Below are positions 5,425-6,320 of a stretch of 6,320 nucleotides of DNA, piece after piece. Position numbers and translations under genes: made by a program. The notes under the pieces are model-generated. The model was not told the DNA's origin, did not search any database, and saw only the letters and a program-made list of their open reading frames with translations. Within the stretch, counting starts at the first letter, position 1. Every line of letters starts with the position of its first letter. Source of the stretch: Alphaproteobacteria bacterium (GTDB taxonomy: Bacteria; Pseudomonadota; Alphaproteobacteria; UBA2136; UBA6156); the NCBI GenBank assembly GCA_027490875.1, contig JAIXXE010000047.1:1-6320 (forward strand). The letters are read 5' to 3'.

Positions 5425-6320
5425 CTAGTGGTGAGGGTAGGCTTCTTTGTGCGTCCACACCGGCAGCTTGGCAAAGTTATGCTCGTGCGGCGGGCTGCTG
5501 GTGTGCGTCCACTCCAGTGTGGTGCCACCCCAAGGGTTGTCGGTGGCCTTCTTGCCCTTTTTGGCGCTGTACCAAACGTTCCAGACAATCAGCAGCTGGG
5601 TAATCCCAAACAGGAACGCCCCCACCGTGCACAGCATGTTTAAGTCGGCATAGATAGGGTTATAATCGGCAATGCGGCGCGGCATCCCCATCATGCCCAG
5701 AAAGTGCATCGGGAAGAAAGTCAGGTTCACGCTGATAAAACTCAGCCAAAAGTGCCAATTGCCAATCTTTTCCGACATCATCCGCCCCGTCATTTTCGGG
5801 AACCAATGGTACAGCCCCGCCATCATGCCAAAGAAGCTGCCGGTCACGAACACATAATGAATATGCGCCACCACGTAGTAGGTGTCGTGCATCATGTAAT
5901 CCACCGGCGCCGAGCTTAGCACCACGCCACTGAGGCCACCCACGGTAAACAGCACCACAAACCCGATGGCAAACTTCATCGCCACGGTCAAGCTTATCTG
6001 CCCACCCCACAGGGTGGCCAGCCAGTTAAATATCTTAATCCCCGTCGGCACCGCAATCAGCATGGTCATGGTCATGAAAATCAGCTGCGCGGCAATATCC
6101 ATCCCCACACTGTACATATGGTGGGCCCACACCATCTGTCCCAGTACTGCAATTGCAATAATCGCCCACACCATGCTGTGGTAGCCAAACAACGGCTTGC
6201 GCGCATGGGTGGCCAGCACTTCGCTAATCATGCCAAACACGGGCAGAATCATGATGTACACGGCTGGGTGGGAATAGAACCAAAAAATGTGCTGAAACAG
6301 CACAGGGTCGCCCCCGCCTG
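5425..6320 (-). CDS. coxA: Cytochrome c oxidase subunit I, C-terminal 297 residues (5' end outside window), A2-type motif
   Basis: This is the catalytic, multi-span subunit of an aa3-type heme-copper oxidase, which reduces oxygen to water and pumps protons across the inner membrane. The frame enters from the right edge as GGGDPVLFQH and covers helices VI to XII. Counting from the Val at 6301-6303: His12 (CuB) and Tyr16 (the cross-linked tyrosine) in YSHPAVYI; His61-His62 (CuB) in VWAHHMYS; the K-channel Lys90 in VPTGIKIF; HDTYYVVAHIHYV with His147 (heme a3) and His149 (heme a); and the propionate-contacting Arg209-Arg210 in MPRRIADY. The tail has the usual NPWGGTTLEW and ends in a His-rich stretch. 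Helix VI has Ala14 where most A-type enzymes have Glu, and Tyr-Ser before His-Pro, which marks the A2 subclass. No fused subunit III follows. The usual downstream cox genes are absent; a MazG-like gene comes next. Confidence 0.97.
   Translation of the reverse strand, partial: GGGDPVLFQHIFWFYSHPAVYIMILPVFGMISEVLATHARKPLFGYHSMVWAIIAIAVLGQMVWAHHMYSVGMDIAAQLIFMTMTMLIAVPTGIKIFNWLATLWGGQISLTVAMKFAIGFVVLFTVGGLSGVVLSSAPVDYMMHDTYYVVAHIHYVFVTGSFFGMMAGLYHWFPKMTGRMMSEKIGNWHFWLSFISVNLTFFPMHFLGMMGMPRRIADYNPIYADLNMLCTVGAFLFGITQLLIVWNVWYSAKKGKKATDNPWGGTTLEWTHTSSPPHEHNFAKLPVWTHKEAYPHH

Noticed and set aside
6061..6076. CATGGT hexamer repeat inside coxA
   Set aside because: Fewer than three copies, and it simply encodes Met-Thr-Met-Thr-Met in a helix of the oxidase next to the conserved K-channel region.

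Overview
The window reads as ordinary, densely packed chromosomal housekeeping DNA from a Gram-negative bacterium. It is moderately GC-rich and almost fully coding, with spacers of 6 to 62 bases and no sign of mobile DNA, tRNA, rRNA or CRISPR. An aa3-type cytochrome oxidase subunit I, a MutL of proteobacterial type and an FtsY reduced to its NG core suit a proteobacterium, perhaps an alphaproteobacterial or neighbouring lineage. That placement is inference from protein character only.

Layout. Bases 1-3033 hold a minus-strand run read from right to left: a secreted or membrane-anchored hypothetical protein (3033-2164), ftsY (2157-1210) and mutL (1196 to beyond the left edge). The gaps are 6 and 13 bases, so one transcript is likely. 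A 62-base divergent spacer (3034-3095) holding a perfect 7-bp inverted repeat separates this run from ffh on the plus strand (3096-4442). The stop of ffh overlaps the stop of a convergent minus-strand HD-domain gene (5029-4439). That gene lies 8 bases downstream of a MazG-like pyrophosphohydrolase gene (5391-5038), which lies 33 bases downstream of the 3' part of a cytochrome c oxidase subunit I gene (beyond the right edge to 5425).

How the genes work together. Ffh and FtsY are the two GTPases of co-translational membrane targeting: Ffh with SRP RNA binds nascent signal sequences, and FtsY receives the complex at the membrane. Here they are divergent neighbours separated by one uncharacterised membrane protein gene. 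MutL belongs to mismatch repair and probably only shares the transcript. MazG-like and HD proteins are both predicted nucleotide hydrolases and may act on the nucleotide pool. The oxidase subunit ends the aerobic respiratory chain and carries a Tyr-Ser-His-Pro-Ala-Val motif, the signature of the A2 subclass, in place of the common Gly-His-Pro-Glu-Val.

I found no convincing undescribed system. The points most worth a second look are the A2-type oxidase motif, the unknown membrane protein tied to the SRP pair, the unusual FtsY motifs, the hairpin in the divergent spacer, and the inverted repeat over the convergent stops.
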